This document shows positions 22,356 through 30,553 of a stretch of 31,751 nt of DNA, one piece after another. The first letter of the stretch is position 1, and every line of letters begins with the position of its first letter. The DNA comes from a virus. Made by a program: the position numbers and the translations under genes. Below the pieces are notes generated by a model that saw nothing but the letters and a program-made list of their open reading frames with translations, ran no database searches and had not been told where the DNA came from. The stretch spans positions 1 to 31,751 of the IMG/VR virus record IMGVR_UViG_3300005854_000025, one strand, 5' to 3'.

Positions 22356-23219
22356 CTAAAACGGAATATCCTCATCTTTCAATTCTTTATACTGATATTG
22401 CTCCACAATTCGCCTTGCTATTTTCAACATCTCATCAATATCCATAGAACCACCTTTCGCCTTCATACCAACAACCCCAACATCGGCTTTCTTCTCATCA
22501 CTCTCTCTTTTCCTTTCCTCTTCTAACGCCCCAGCACTCACATACCTCTCAACTAAGCCCTCAACTCCCAGCTCCTCATCCCCACCATACAAAATACTCT
22601 TCAACTCATCATACCCTTTCAACCTACGAGAAACAAACTCATGCAAATCAGGAATCTCCTCCATATACAACTCTCTCTCCAAAATCTCCCTTATCGAAAT
22701 CTCACGAGGCTTAACTCTAACCGTATAATTCACAAACCCCCCACTACCTTGTATCTTTTCAATAACAACATTCCGCCCTTTCTCCAGGTCAGTAATATCG
22801 CCATAATCAGGATCCAAAACCGTCTTTAATAACGATAGTCTTACAGTCTTCGGCGCTAAATACTGCTTAATCGACTTCTCTTCACCCTCCTTGAGCGGAA
22901 TAATGTTCATCAAAAACCGCTCCACCACAGCTAACCGATTAACAAGCTGCATCGCCACCGGCGTCCTCAATCTCTTCAACTGATCCACAACCTCACACAC
23001 CGGACAAGCTAAACCCTCACTAATTTTGGGACAATACTCCATCCCTGACCCCACAAGCTTGAAATGAACACCAACTTTCTTGTAGAACAACTTGCCATCA
23101 CGAGGAGGTAATACCCTAATAAGATTCTCGCCATAGTCAGGCACCCAATACTCATCCACAGCTTGTTGTGCTATCGCTTCCAAATACTCCTTCCTCAACA
23201 ACTCAAAATCTAACGCCAT
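22356..23219 (-). CDS. ssb: Single-stranded DNA-binding protein (gp32-like, SSB-type tail)
   Basis: A 287-residue protein from ATG 23217-23219 after GGAGGTGGGTGTT. The N-terminal half resembles phage gp32-type proteins: DEYWVPDYGENLIRVLPP, then a zinc site His52, Cys63, Cys72, Cys75 (VHF...YCP...ACPVC), and beta strands in an OB-like order. The C-terminus is acidic and ends in KDEDIPF, the tip bacterial SSBs use to recruit partner proteins. It lies next to the polymerase, as expected. Identification rests on motif layout, not on a match to one named homologue. Confidence 0.82.
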   Translation of the reverse strand: MALDFELLRKEYLEAIAQQAVDEYWVPDYGENLIRVLPPRDGKLFYKKVGVHFKLVGSGMEYCPKISEGLACPVCEVVDQLKRLRTPVAMQLVNRLAVVERFLMNIIPLKEGEEKSIKQYLAPKTVRLSLLKTVLDPDYGDITDLEKGRNVVIEKIQGSGGFVNYTVRVKPREISIREILERELYMEEIPDLHEFVSRRLKGYDELKSILYGGDEELGVEGLVERYVSAGALEEERKRESDEKKADVGVVGMKAKGGSMDIDEMLKIARRIVEQYQYKELKDEDIPF

Positions 23220-23234
23220 AACACCCACCTCCTT

Positions 23235-23804
23235 TTAGTTTTTATTTTGTTTATCAAGATCACTCTTCTTGCTTTCATTATCTAACACACCAAAAACCTT
23301 CTTATCTACTGCCTCTACCACACAACCCATATACCAATGGGTCATCAATTCTAGAACTTCACCTATATACATCACATGAACACTACACTTATCAGGTAAC
23401 CTCACACGATCCACCCACTCTAACATATGCCTCACCACAACCTCATCCACATCTGCTACATAAAACGAATACCTCCTCAAAAAATCCTCGCTCAAACAAA
23501 TACAAAAAGGCAAACAAGCCGCCACACCTAACCTCCCTACCCACAACAACGGAACATCATCTGAAAACTTTGCCAAACATACCCCTAACGTCAACACCAA
23601 TACCTTATACAACCCTAAATCATTCCTTTCACCAGATACCAACAACCAGAAATCAGGAATATTACTAGACAAAAATCGCAACTGATAAGGCTTAACCTCT
23701 ACCCAACGGTCTCCATCAACAGGAACTAACTTAAACCGCTTCATATCCTCCTTAAACAACCTATATGCAACTAAATAATCTTCAACATCAGGTATCTTCA
23801 CCAT
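23235..23804 (-). CDS. Hypothetical protein, tandem paralogue B
   Basis: A 189-residue protein from ATG 23802-23804 after AAGGGGGTTGG. It is clearly related to the next gene upstream: YRLFKEDMKRFKLVPV, QLRFLSSNIPDFWLLV, GLYKVLVLTLGVCLA and LPFCICLSEDF line up with YELFKEEIRNFELIPV, QLRLLSCNIPNYWLLV, GLYRVLVLTEDLCLA and LPFWIYLTSDF. The C-terminus is charged (SKKSDLDKQNKN). The function is unknown; position between primase and SSB suggests a replication or DNA-protection role. Confidence 0.7.
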   Translation of the reverse strand: MVKIPDVEDYLVAYRLFKEDMKRFKLVPVDGDRWVEVKPYQLRFLSSNIPDFWLLVSGERNDLGLYKVLVLTLGVCLAKFSDDVPLLWVGRLGVAACLPFCICLSEDFLRRYSFYVADVDEVVVRHMLEWVDRVRLPDKCSVHVMYIGEVLELMTHWYMGCVVEAVDKKVFGVLDNESKKSDLDKQNKN

Positions 23805-23825
23805 ACTACCAACCCCCTTCATTTA

Positions 23826-24365
23826 TTAATTTTCATTCCCACTCAACTCACAAGCATCCACCACTTCTAAAATACTGCATGCATTCCACCAACTCGTCAG
23901 CTCCATCATATCCACAATATACCTACCCCTCACATCATTCACCACAGGTAGCTCAACTTTCTTGACCCACTCAAGTAAATACCGAATTACTTCCTCCTCC
24001 ACCATCGCCACAAACACAGAATTCTCCTCAATGAAATCACTAGTTAAATAAATCCAGAACGGTAGACATGCCGCATAAAGACGCTTGCCAACACGTAAAT
24101 ATGGCACATCTTCCCTAAAATCCGCTAAACATAAATCCTCCGTCAACACCAACACTCTATACAAACCAAACCCAGAAACCTCACACTCTACCCCATCAAC
24201 CAACAACCAATAATTTGGAATATTACAAGACAATAACCTCAACTGACGAGGTTCTACTTTGACCCTCTGAGACTTTTCAACAGGAATTAACTCAAAATTC
24301 CTTATCTCTTCCTTAAACAACTCATACACAGCTTCCAAATTAATACCTTCAACCAACCCCTTCAT
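23826..24365 (-). CDS. Hypothetical protein, tandem paralogue A
   Basis: A 179-residue protein from ATG 24363-24365 after GGGAGGTGGGTGG. It shares motif order and length with the following gene, so the pair arose by tandem duplication and diverged. Conserved pieces are an N-terminal helix, the NIPNYWLLV strand, a GLYRVLVLT block, LPFWIYLTSDF, and YLLEWVKKVELP. There is no catalytic signature. It is the first gene after the third promoter module, so the pair and SSB-polymerase downstream may be driven from there. Confidence 0.7.
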   Translation of the reverse strand: MKGLVEGINLEAVYELFKEEIRNFELIPVEKSQRVKVEPRQLRLLSCNIPNYWLLVDGVECEVSGFGLYRVLVLTEDLCLADFREDVPYLRVGKRLYAACLPFWIYLTSDFIEENSVFVAMVEEEVIRYLLEWVKKVELPVVNDVRGRYIVDMMELTSWWNACSILEVVDACELSGNEN

Positions 24366-24390
24366 ACCACCCACCTCCCATTTTTTACTC

Positions 24391-24426
24391 CTTCCACTTA
24401 CATTATACTCAACTACCCCTCACACC
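24391..24426 (-). promoter_or_regulatory. Repeated promoter module, copy 3
   Basis: A 36-bp module with GGTGTGAGG, ten bases ending TGAG, TATAAT and GTAAGTGGAAG. It overlaps the final codons and TGA (24409-24411) of the primase gene. The -10 is 36 bases before the ATG of the paralogue pair. The middle differs from copies 1 and 2 (GGTAGT instead of TTTTTC), while both outer blocks are kept. Confidence 0.72.
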
Positions 24427-25377
24427 TCCACCCAAAACCCTCAAACCCTCCTCAACCCTCTTAACCATCCATTTACGAATAACCTCCACCATCCGACCAA
24501 CTCCATCAGTTAACCTAAAAAACTCAGATGCCCTCAACACCTCATCCTTACTCCTACCCTCTCCAGGATCCTTCAACCCTATCAAAAAGCCAACCTCAAC
24601 CTTGTCATACCCAACTACCCTGCCTATTTTCAAACCTACCATCACACCATCACGCCACGCATCCCTGTCCAATAACACCCTCACAACCTTCCCTTCTCCT
24701 ATCCTTTTTACCACCTCCACCTGCTCATCACTCACCTCCTTCCCCAATAACGCCACACCTCTCATCCTATACGCATCCTTCCACCCCTCACACACATACA
24801 AATACCCATCACTCACATCATACCAGTCCAACCCCCATACCACCCCTCTTCTCGGAGCAGAACAATTCATATACTTCGGCTCCATATCCTTTACCGCCCT
24901 CGCCACCCAATACCACAACTCCTTCCTGCCTCTATCCCTCCAACACGGTATCACCAACCTCCCATTCCACCACCTACACCCCATCTCCACTAAATCCTCA
25001 TACCTCACATTACTCTCCTCACACCACTCCCTAATCAACCACTCCACCCCTTTGCCTATCTTTTTTAACTTTAACTCTACACTCCCCTCAGGAAAAGCAA
25101 CCTCGTCACGCCTCTCCTGAAACCTAACCTCACCCTTCACCCTCCTAAACCCCACCAACAACTCCCTCACATCCCTAAACGATAAACCAAACCCATCTAC
25201 CAATATCTCCTCAACCCTCCCAGAATAGCCACACCGAAAACAATGCCCAACTCCCAAATAAGGATTAATATACAAATGCTTCTTCACATCTCCACACTTT
25301 GGACAATTCACACAATACTCCTGACCACCCTTGCGGACCTTAGCCCCCTGAGCCAAAAGCCACTCAATAAGATCCAT
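24409..25377 (-). CDS. dnaG: DnaG-like primase (zinc finger plus toprim)
   Basis: A 322-residue primase from ATG 25375-25377, in a TGATG overlap with the nuclease gene. The N-terminus has a CHC2-like zinc ribbon: CVNCPKCG (22-29) and HCFRCGYSG (45-53). The toprim fold follows with YVCEGWKDAYRM (195-205, Glu197), ALLGKEVSDEQ (209-219) and VLLDRDAWRDG (234-244, Asp237, Asp239), then KDPGEG (269-274). It is shorter than bacterial DnaG and has no fused helicase, consistent with the separate DnaB-like gene next door. It synthesises primers for the lagging strand. Confidence 0.9.
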   Translation of the reverse strand: MDLIEWLLAQGAKVRKGGQEYCVNCPKCGDVKKHLYINPYLGVGHCFRCGYSGRVEEILVDGFGLSFRDVRELLVGFRRVKGEVRFQERRDEVAFPEGSVELKLKKIGKGVEWLIREWCEESNVRYEDLVEMGCRWWNGRLVIPCWRDRGRKELWYWVARAVKDMEPKYMNCSAPRRGVVWGLDWYDVSDGYLYVCEGWKDAYRMRGVALLGKEVSDEQVEVVKRIGEGKVVRVLLDRDAWRDGVMVGLKIGRVVGYDKVEVGFLIGLKDPGEGRSKDEVLRASEFFRLTDGVGRMVEVIRKWMVKRVEEGLRVLGGGVRGS

Positions 25378-26018
25378 CACTTACCTCCTACTTCCTTACA
25401 CCTTACCTTAAACTCACACCAATTACATTCATTAACATCAATAGATAACCCCTCCACACTTTCCGCACTAAACACCTCAGCCGCCTTCCTCATAACTCCC
25501 TCAAACAACCTCACATCCGGATCCCTTATAACCTCAACCGTCCTTCCACTCTCCTTATGCACGCCCAATATCCCTACCTTCCTTATACTCTCAACAAGCT
25601 CCCTTATATCATCCCTAACACACGCCAACTTCAACCCAAAAAAGTACACATTCACCTGAACCAACCACCCCTCATAAATATTACCCTCCGATAACTCAAT
25701 AAACCTCCTCAAATTACACGTCTTAATATCCACCAAAACCTCCCTATCAAAAATCGCATCAAACCGCCCCACCACCACACCTCTCCCAACTTTCAACACA
25801 AAATCAGGCTCATCCTCATGACCCTTCGCATTATAAAACACCTCTCTGCCTTTCCTCCTCTCCCACTCCACCACCACAGGCTCAAGCGCCCTCCCTATAT
25901 CAAAAATCCTCCTGGTAGCCTCATCTAACTCAGCACCCTCAACCCCATTCGCAATAAACCACAACCTCCTCAAACAATTCACCCCTAACACACTCGCCGA
26001 TAAACTTAACCTCCTCAC
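25377..26018 (-). CDS. Cas4/RecB-like PD-(D/E)xK nuclease with 4-Cys cluster
   Basis: A 213-residue protein. GTG 26016-26018 was chosen: GGGAGG lies 7 bases upstream and the start overlaps the helicase stop (GTGA), while the ATG at 26045 lacks a ribosome site. LSLSASVLGVNCLRRLW (Cys15) opens the fold as in Cas4. Glu46 (RALEP), Asp87 (GRFDAIF) and Asp97/Lys99 (LVDIKTC) form the active site. Cys198, 201 and 207 (CNWCEFKVRC) complete the four-Cys Fe-S signature. Phage Cas4-like proteins are 5'-3' exonucleases; here it sits between helicase and primase, suggesting end processing or recombination. No cas1 or CRISPR repeats are present. Confidence 0.85.
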   Translation of the reverse strand: MRRLSLSASVLGVNCLRRLWFIANGVEGAELDEATRRIFDIGRALEPVVVEWERRKGREVFYNAKGHEDEPDFVLKVGRGVVVGRFDAIFDREVLVDIKTCNLRRFIELSEGNIYEGWLVQVNVYFFGLKLACVRDDIRELVESIRKVGILGVHKESGRTVEVIRDPDVRLFEGVMRKAAEVFSAESVEGLSIDVNECNWCEFKVRCKEVGGK

Positions 26019-27238
26019 ATCATCTCCTCCCGAAAATATCCACATTCCCTCACCACCCTCAACGATATCACATCCCCCCTCTTCCCAAACTTATTCTTCA
26101 ACACCACAAGCCTTATCAACCCCTGCTGCTCCTCCTCCTTCGTCTGAGACAACGCTATCACATAATCCGCTACCTGCACCTTCCTAAAACTCCTACTCAC
26201 ATTCCCTAACGACAACACCTTCTTATCCACCGCCTCTCTATTAGCTTGAGACGCAGTCACCACCCACTTGTTATACTTGTCCGCTATCCTCATCATCCTC
26301 TCAAATACCTCACCCTGCTCAACCCAATCAGCCTCCTTATACACCCTCCCCACACTCAATAAATCCCCATAATCCACCATTACCACATCCACCCTATCCG
26401 CCAAACCATCAACCAAACCCTCCAACTCATCTACCAACATCCTAGGCACATACATCACCTCAACCTTACCCATGCCCTTCAACAACTCAATCCTCTTGCT
26501 CAAACCCTCCACATCATTCCTCACATTCGAAAATAACAACCTGTCAAACCTTTCTAACACCACATCCTTGCTATCCTCAAGCGATATATACAACACATTC
26601 TTACCCTGCAACATAAACATCACCGACTGAAATACCAACATCATCGTCTTACCCACACTCGTCGCCCCTACCCACACCACCAACGACCCCTGCCTAAAAC
26701 CTCCACCAAGCACAACATCCAACTGAACAAATCCAGACAACAACCTCCTCTCCTCCCTCTCCTCCACCACATACCCAATCATTCTATCTAATACACCATC
26801 CAACACATCCTCCCTCAAACTCACACGCCCTATCGACCTCGCCATAACAGTCCTATACACCCTACCCAAATCATCCACCACACTATCTATATCCACCCCC
26901 TTTAATAACTTTTCCTCAACCCTCTTCACCCCTTCAACTACCACCTTCTCTTTCCATAACCTATCCACTACATCCAATACTAACTCCGCCGATAAATTCA
27001 CATCATTCCCTTTGTACCACAAGATCCTCTGTAACACATCATCACCTGCCCCATCCATCAACGCAAACATATACAAATCATCCCAACTCCTTACTAACTT
27101 CCCTCTCTCAGCAGCCTTTCTCAACAACATCCATACCTTCCTATCCAACTCCTCACTAAAAAACCATACATCCACCTCAGACAACACAGAACTCCCCACC
27201 AAACCATCTACCACCGCCTTTATCAAAAACCACTCCAT
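26015..27238 (-). CDS. dnaB: DnaB-like replicative helicase
   Basis: A 407-residue RecA-fold helicase. The N-terminal ~100 residues are helical and fit a small DnaB N-domain. The C-terminal domain has SGFVQLDVVLGGGFRQGSL, Walker A VGATSVGKTMM (190-200), the family's ISLEDSKDVVLERF (218-231), Walker B VDVVMVDYGDLL (283-294, Asp289), VVTASQANREAVDKK and the C-terminal VVLKNKFGKRGDVISLRVV, as in DnaB (KNR-x-G). It unwinds the fork with the primase and loader encoded on either side. The start overlaps the loader gene (TAGATG). Confidence 0.93.
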   Translation of the reverse strand: MEWFLIKAVVDGLVGSSVLSEVDVWFFSEELDRKVWMLLRKAAERGKLVRSWDDLYMFALMDGAGDDVLQRILWYKGNDVNLSAELVLDVVDRLWKEKVVVEGVKRVEEKLLKGVDIDSVVDDLGRVYRTVMARSIGRVSLREDVLDGVLDRMIGYVVEEREERRLLSGFVQLDVVLGGGFRQGSLVVWVGATSVGKTMMLVFQSVMFMLQGKNVLYISLEDSKDVVLERFDRLLFSNVRNDVEGLSKRIELLKGMGKVEVMYVPRMLVDELEGLVDGLADRVDVVMVDYGDLLSVGRVYKEADWVEQGEVFERMMRIADKYNKWVVTASQANREAVDKKVLSLGNVSRSFRKVQVADYVIALSQTKEEEQQGLIRLVVLKNKFGKRGDVISLRVVRECGYFREEMM

Positions 27239-27781
27239 CTACACACCCCTAAACGAACTACCCACCAACTCAACCTCCACACACATCTCTCTCAACCTGT
27301 CCCTCACCCTCTCATCCACATCCCACTTCTCATAACTCCAATTTGCCGTATAACACAACACCTTTTTGCTGTCATAACACCTAAACACCAACTCCCTAAC
27401 CAAATTCTTCTCCTCAACCGATGCTCCCACACTCCAAATATCATCCACAAAAATCAAATCATAAGTCTCAACTAACTCCTTCAATACCCTCCTATCCTCC
27501 CTATACTCTACAACTAAGTCAAAAAAGTTAATCCAAAACGGAACACCACCACCCTGAAATACAGACACCCACGCCCTATTCTTATACAAAGCCGACAACA
27601 AATGAGTCTTCCCTACACCAACATCCCCCACTAACCCAACCCCCTTCTCCCACTCCCTCCTCTCAATCAACCCATAAAAGAAATCCCTCAAATGACCATT
27701 CCCTACACCCCATACAAAATTCTCAAGCGTCTTGTCCGCAAACCTATGCCCCGCTAGCTGCCCCAAAAGATACTTGCCCAT
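27239..27781 (-). CDS. dnaC: DnaC/IstB-like helicase loader ATPase
   Basis: A 180-residue AAA+ protein from ATG 27779-27781; AGGAG lies 7 bases before it, while the TTG at 27802 overlaps the previous gene. A short N-terminus (KTLENFVWGVGNG) leads to Walker A LVGDVGVGKTHLL (50-62), WINFFDLVVEYRED, Walker B LIFVDDIWS (109-117), and sensor 1 VLCYTANWS; arginine-rich VRDRLREM follows. The neighbour helicase makes the loader role likely. It is small compared with DnaC (about 245 residues), lacking the N-terminal helicase-binding domain; the preceding gene may supply it. Confidence 0.88.
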   Translation of the reverse strand: MGKYLLGQLAGHRFADKTLENFVWGVGNGHLRDFFYGLIERREWEKGVGLVGDVGVGKTHLLSALYKNRAWVSVFQGGGVPFWINFFDLVVEYREDRRVLKELVETYDLIFVDDIWSVGASVEEKNLVRELVFRCYDSKKVLCYTANWSYEKWDVDERVRDRLREMCVEVELVGSSFRGV

Positions 27782-27794
27782 CTCACTACTCCTA

Positions 27795-28598
27795 CTACTC
27801 AAGCAAATTCTCCGGACATCCCTCTGCCTTCCACCTCTTCACTATATTCTCAACCGAATACTCCAACCTCAACTCATTCCTTTTCAATAAATCAGCATTC
27901 TTCAACTTCTCCCAATACTCCCTCGCTACATCAGCAAGCCATCCCCTCTTTGACACATAAAACACTATACCAACAGACAAAATGGTCCTCCAATACTTAG
28001 CCACCAACTCCTCCAAATCCCTCTTACTCTCTTCAAACCTCTTGCTAACTACACCCTGCCGTCTATCCTCATCCATCTTCACTTTTATCCGCCTCTTCAC
28101 CAAATCCTCATCCGCCATTCTCTTAAATACAAGAGGCTCCCTTATCTCCTCCCAACACTCATGCTGATACTTTATCACCTCATACACACTCATCCCTAAC
28201 TCCCTCGCCACACGCTGAACAACCTTCGCCGCTTTTATCACCTCCTTATCCATTAAATCCACATAAACATCCTTCCCAAACCGCTCCCTCACATACCTCT
28301 TATACTCCTCCACAACCTCCCTCACACCATTCTCTACTTTTGTATCTATTACATATTTAGTCACATACCGCCACCCATCACCAAGCTTCTTCCCCTCCAC
28401 CCACAACCACTTCAAAAACCCATACAACCACTCAACCTTCTCCCTAAGCCCCTTCCCCTGCCACCCCTTCACCTCCACCTCCACACACTTCACAAGCTTA
28501 CACGCCCCCCTATAATCCAATACATCAACCCCAGATATATCCTGCCATACCGCAAGAACTAGATAAACATCAGCATGTAAATACCTAAAATCCTTCAC
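27795..28598 (-). CDS. Hypothetical replication-module protein
   Basis: A 267-residue helical protein, starting at GTG 28596-28598 (GGAGG 10 bases upstream; overlaps the preceding stop as GTGA). The N-terminal part has HADVYLVLAVWQDISG and KVEWLYGFLKWLWVEGKK; the middle has AAKVVQRVARELGMSVYEV and a basic helix LVKRRIKVKMDEDRRQG. I recognise no family. Its place before a loader lacking an N-terminal domain makes a primosome adaptor (DnaD-like or gp59-like) a reasonable guess, but I see no defining motif. Confidence 0.65.
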   Translation of the reverse strand: MKDFRYLHADVYLVLAVWQDISGVDVLDYRGACKLVKCVEVEVKGWQGKGLREKVEWLYGFLKWLWVEGKKLGDGWRYVTKYVIDTKVENGVREVVEEYKRYVRERFGKDVYVDLMDKEVIKAAKVVQRVARELGMSVYEVIKYQHECWEEIREPLVFKRMADEDLVKRRIKVKMDEDRRQGVVSKRFEESKRDLEELVAKYWRTILSVGIVFYVSKRGWLADVAREYWEKLKNADLLKRNELRLEYSVENIVKRWKAEGCPENLLE

Positions 28599-29017
28599 TG
28601 AACCATCACCTCCCTCTCCTCTATTTTCTTGCTTATCTCATCTACACACTCATCTAACATCTTCTCTAAACACACACTAAAAGCCTTAAAATCTTTCTCA
28701 TCATACAACCTCTCAAGTCCCCTTTCAGCAGCATCCACAACCTCAGACAAATACCTCAAACCTAACCCTTTCGCTACAAGAAAAAACAACACATCCCTCC
28801 TATCACCTTCCCCACTATTCAACCGACGCATCACATCAATCACCTCAACCAAAAAAGCTAACCGAATCAAATACGCTAACACACCTTCAAACTCCATTAA
28901 TACTGCATCACTCCAACCCTTAAAACAAGCCCTATCCACAAACTCCTCGCCCGAATCACACCTCAAACCCCTCAATATGCTAAACACCCTCTCAAAATCT
29001 ATCTGAATATCAGCCAT
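28595..29017 (-). CDS. Hypothetical helical protein
   Basis: A 140-residue acidic helical protein with ATG 29015-29017 after GGAGGTGGTGTGAGGT. It has long amphipathic helices (VLAYLIRLAFLVEVIDVMRR, YLSEVVDAAERGLERLYDE) and four dispersed Cys. No family is recognised. It is translated together with the next gene through an overlapping stop/start. A 65-base gap separates it from the UvsW-like gene, and this gap shows neither promoter nor terminator. Confidence 0.65.
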   Translation of the reverse strand: MADIQIDFERVFSILRGLRCDSGEEFVDRACFKGWSDAVLMEFEGVLAYLIRLAFLVEVIDVMRRLNSGEGDRRDVLFFLVAKGLGLRYLSEVVDAAERGLERLYDEKDFKAFSVCLEKMLDECVDEISKKIEEREVMVQ

Positions 29018-29082
29018 ACCTCACACCACCTCCTAACCACTCACTCCTCTACTAAATCCTACTTCCAAAACATTCTCACCTC

Positions 29083-30540
29083 TCACAAAATCTCCCTCTG
29101 AGCACCGCCCTGCTTCATCTCAACTAACCCACTCCCTGCCCACACCCAAAACCTCCACTCTAACTCCTCCTTCCCATAATACCCAACCCTCTTCTTCAAA
29201 TGATTCTTCATATACCTATTGTCAACCACAAACTCCCATACATTCACCTCATTTTTACCAGCCTCAACCCTCACACCTCTCCCTATTCGCTGCATCACCC
29301 TCACCACACTCTTCGTGCTACACCAGAACACTACCCCCTCTATACCCGCCACATCAATGCCCTCATCAAAAATCGTCGTCGCTATCACTACATCATACCC
29401 CTTCTCCCTCATACTCCTCAAAATACCTACTCTTTCCGCATCACCCCGACCTCCATGCGCAAACACCACATTCCACCCTTCCTTCTTCAACTCTCCAAGC
29501 AACCTCTCCCCGTGACGTATCTTCTCAACAAACACAACTATACACCTCTTGCCAAGCCCTAGTTCCCGCCTCAAAACAGCCTTCAACACCTCAACCATCC
29601 GCTCATCTCTCCCATACACCTCCTCAAACACCTCATTCCAAGTGCCCTTGAACTTAAAAGGAACTATTACAATATTCACAATAGGCTTTGCCGCATAACC
29701 CTTCTCAACTAAATCCTTCACCTGCACACCATGCACCACCTCACCAGTCAAACCAAGCAATAACCAATCCCTTTCCTCATTATAAACAAGAGGCGTCCCG
29801 GAAAACCCGTACCGCCACTTCGCACCACACAACATAGCAATCTGAGCCCAAGTCTTGCTCGAACTATGATGACACTCATCTATCACAAGAACTCCAACAT
29901 CTTCTTTCAACCATCTTGCCAGTTGAGGTTTCTTCATCCATACCGACTGGACCATACCCACAACAATCCTCTTCCCTACATCAACCTTCCCACTCCCTAT
30001 CATACCAATTTCCTCACTTAGCCTTAACCTCAACCTCTCAACCATCTGATGCAATAACTCAACCCTATGCACTAACACCAACGCCCTCTCGTTAGACAAA
30101 GCTTTTAATATTCCCGCTATTACCTCCGTCTTCCCTGCCCCCGTACCCATCTTCACTACCGCCCTCTTACAAGCCAATACCTGCCGCAACACAGGCAACT
30201 GCGTCTCCCTCCACCTCACCTCATCTATCCCATTCAACACTAAACTCTCCACATCCCCCTCCCACCCACCAAACACATACTCCTTACCTTCCACCTCAAC
30301 CTCATACCCCTTATCCACAAGACTAGCTAGCACAAGCGTCAAAAAACCCGTCAAAAACCTATTCCTCAAAATATCATAAAACCTCTTATATCCATCCCAC
30401 AACCCCATTCTATACGCCTTACTCCACCTCGCCCAATCCAATTTGACAGATAACACCTTATCTATTACACCATACACCTCATGCTTATCCGTCCTCACAT
30501 ACGTATAAACAGCATCAACACTCAACACCACATCAGCCAT
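29083..30540 (-). CDS. uvsW: UvsW-like SF2 helicase
   Basis: A 485-residue SF2 DNA helicase. The N-terminal domain includes YRMGLWDGYKRFYD (43-56), the substrate-binding pattern of T4 UvsW. Helicase motifs: MGTGAGKTEV (131-140, Walker A), ALVLVHRVELLHQM (motif Ia), VIDECHH (219-225, motif II), YGFSGTP (244-250, motif III), FDEGIDVAGIE (motif V) and MQRIGRGVR (motif VI). UvsW-type enzymes unwind D-loops and reverse forks in recombination-dependent replication, fitting the SbcCD-like pair and the resolvase here. ATG 30538-30540 follows GGAGGTGGGGTGGG. Confidence 0.92.
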   Translation of the reverse strand: MADVVLSVDAVYTYVRTDKHEVYGVIDKVLSVKLDWARWSKAYRMGLWDGYKRFYDILRNRFLTGFLTLVLASLVDKGYEVEVEGKEYVFGGWEGDVESLVLNGIDEVRWRETQLPVLRQVLACKRAVVKMGTGAGKTEVIAGILKALSNERALVLVHRVELLHQMVERLRLRLSEEIGMIGSGKVDVGKRIVVGMVQSVWMKKPQLARWLKEDVGVLVIDECHHSSSKTWAQIAMLCGAKWRYGFSGTPLVYNEERDWLLLGLTGEVVHGVQVKDLVEKGYAAKPIVNIVIVPFKFKGTWNEVFEEVYGRDERMVEVLKAVLRRELGLGKRCIVVFVEKIRHGERLLGELKKEGWNVVFAHGGRGDAERVGILRSMREKGYDVVIATTIFDEGIDVAGIEGVVFWCSTKSVVRVMQRIGRGVRVEAGKNEVNVWEFVVDNRYMKNHLKKRVGYYGKEELEWRFWVWAGSGLVEMKQGGAQREIL

Positions 30541-30553
30541 CCCACCCCACCTC

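Noticed and set aside
24528-25120. Long + strand open frames opposite the primase
   Set aside because: Their products are Ser/Thr/Pro/His-rich low-complexity shadows caused by the C-rich, G-poor + strand; no ribosome sites precede them. The same holds for all other + strand frames.
25377-26018. CRISPR-Cas adaptation module because of the Cas4-like gene
   Set aside because: No cas1, cas2 or regularly spaced repeats anywhere in the window; the context is a phage replisome.
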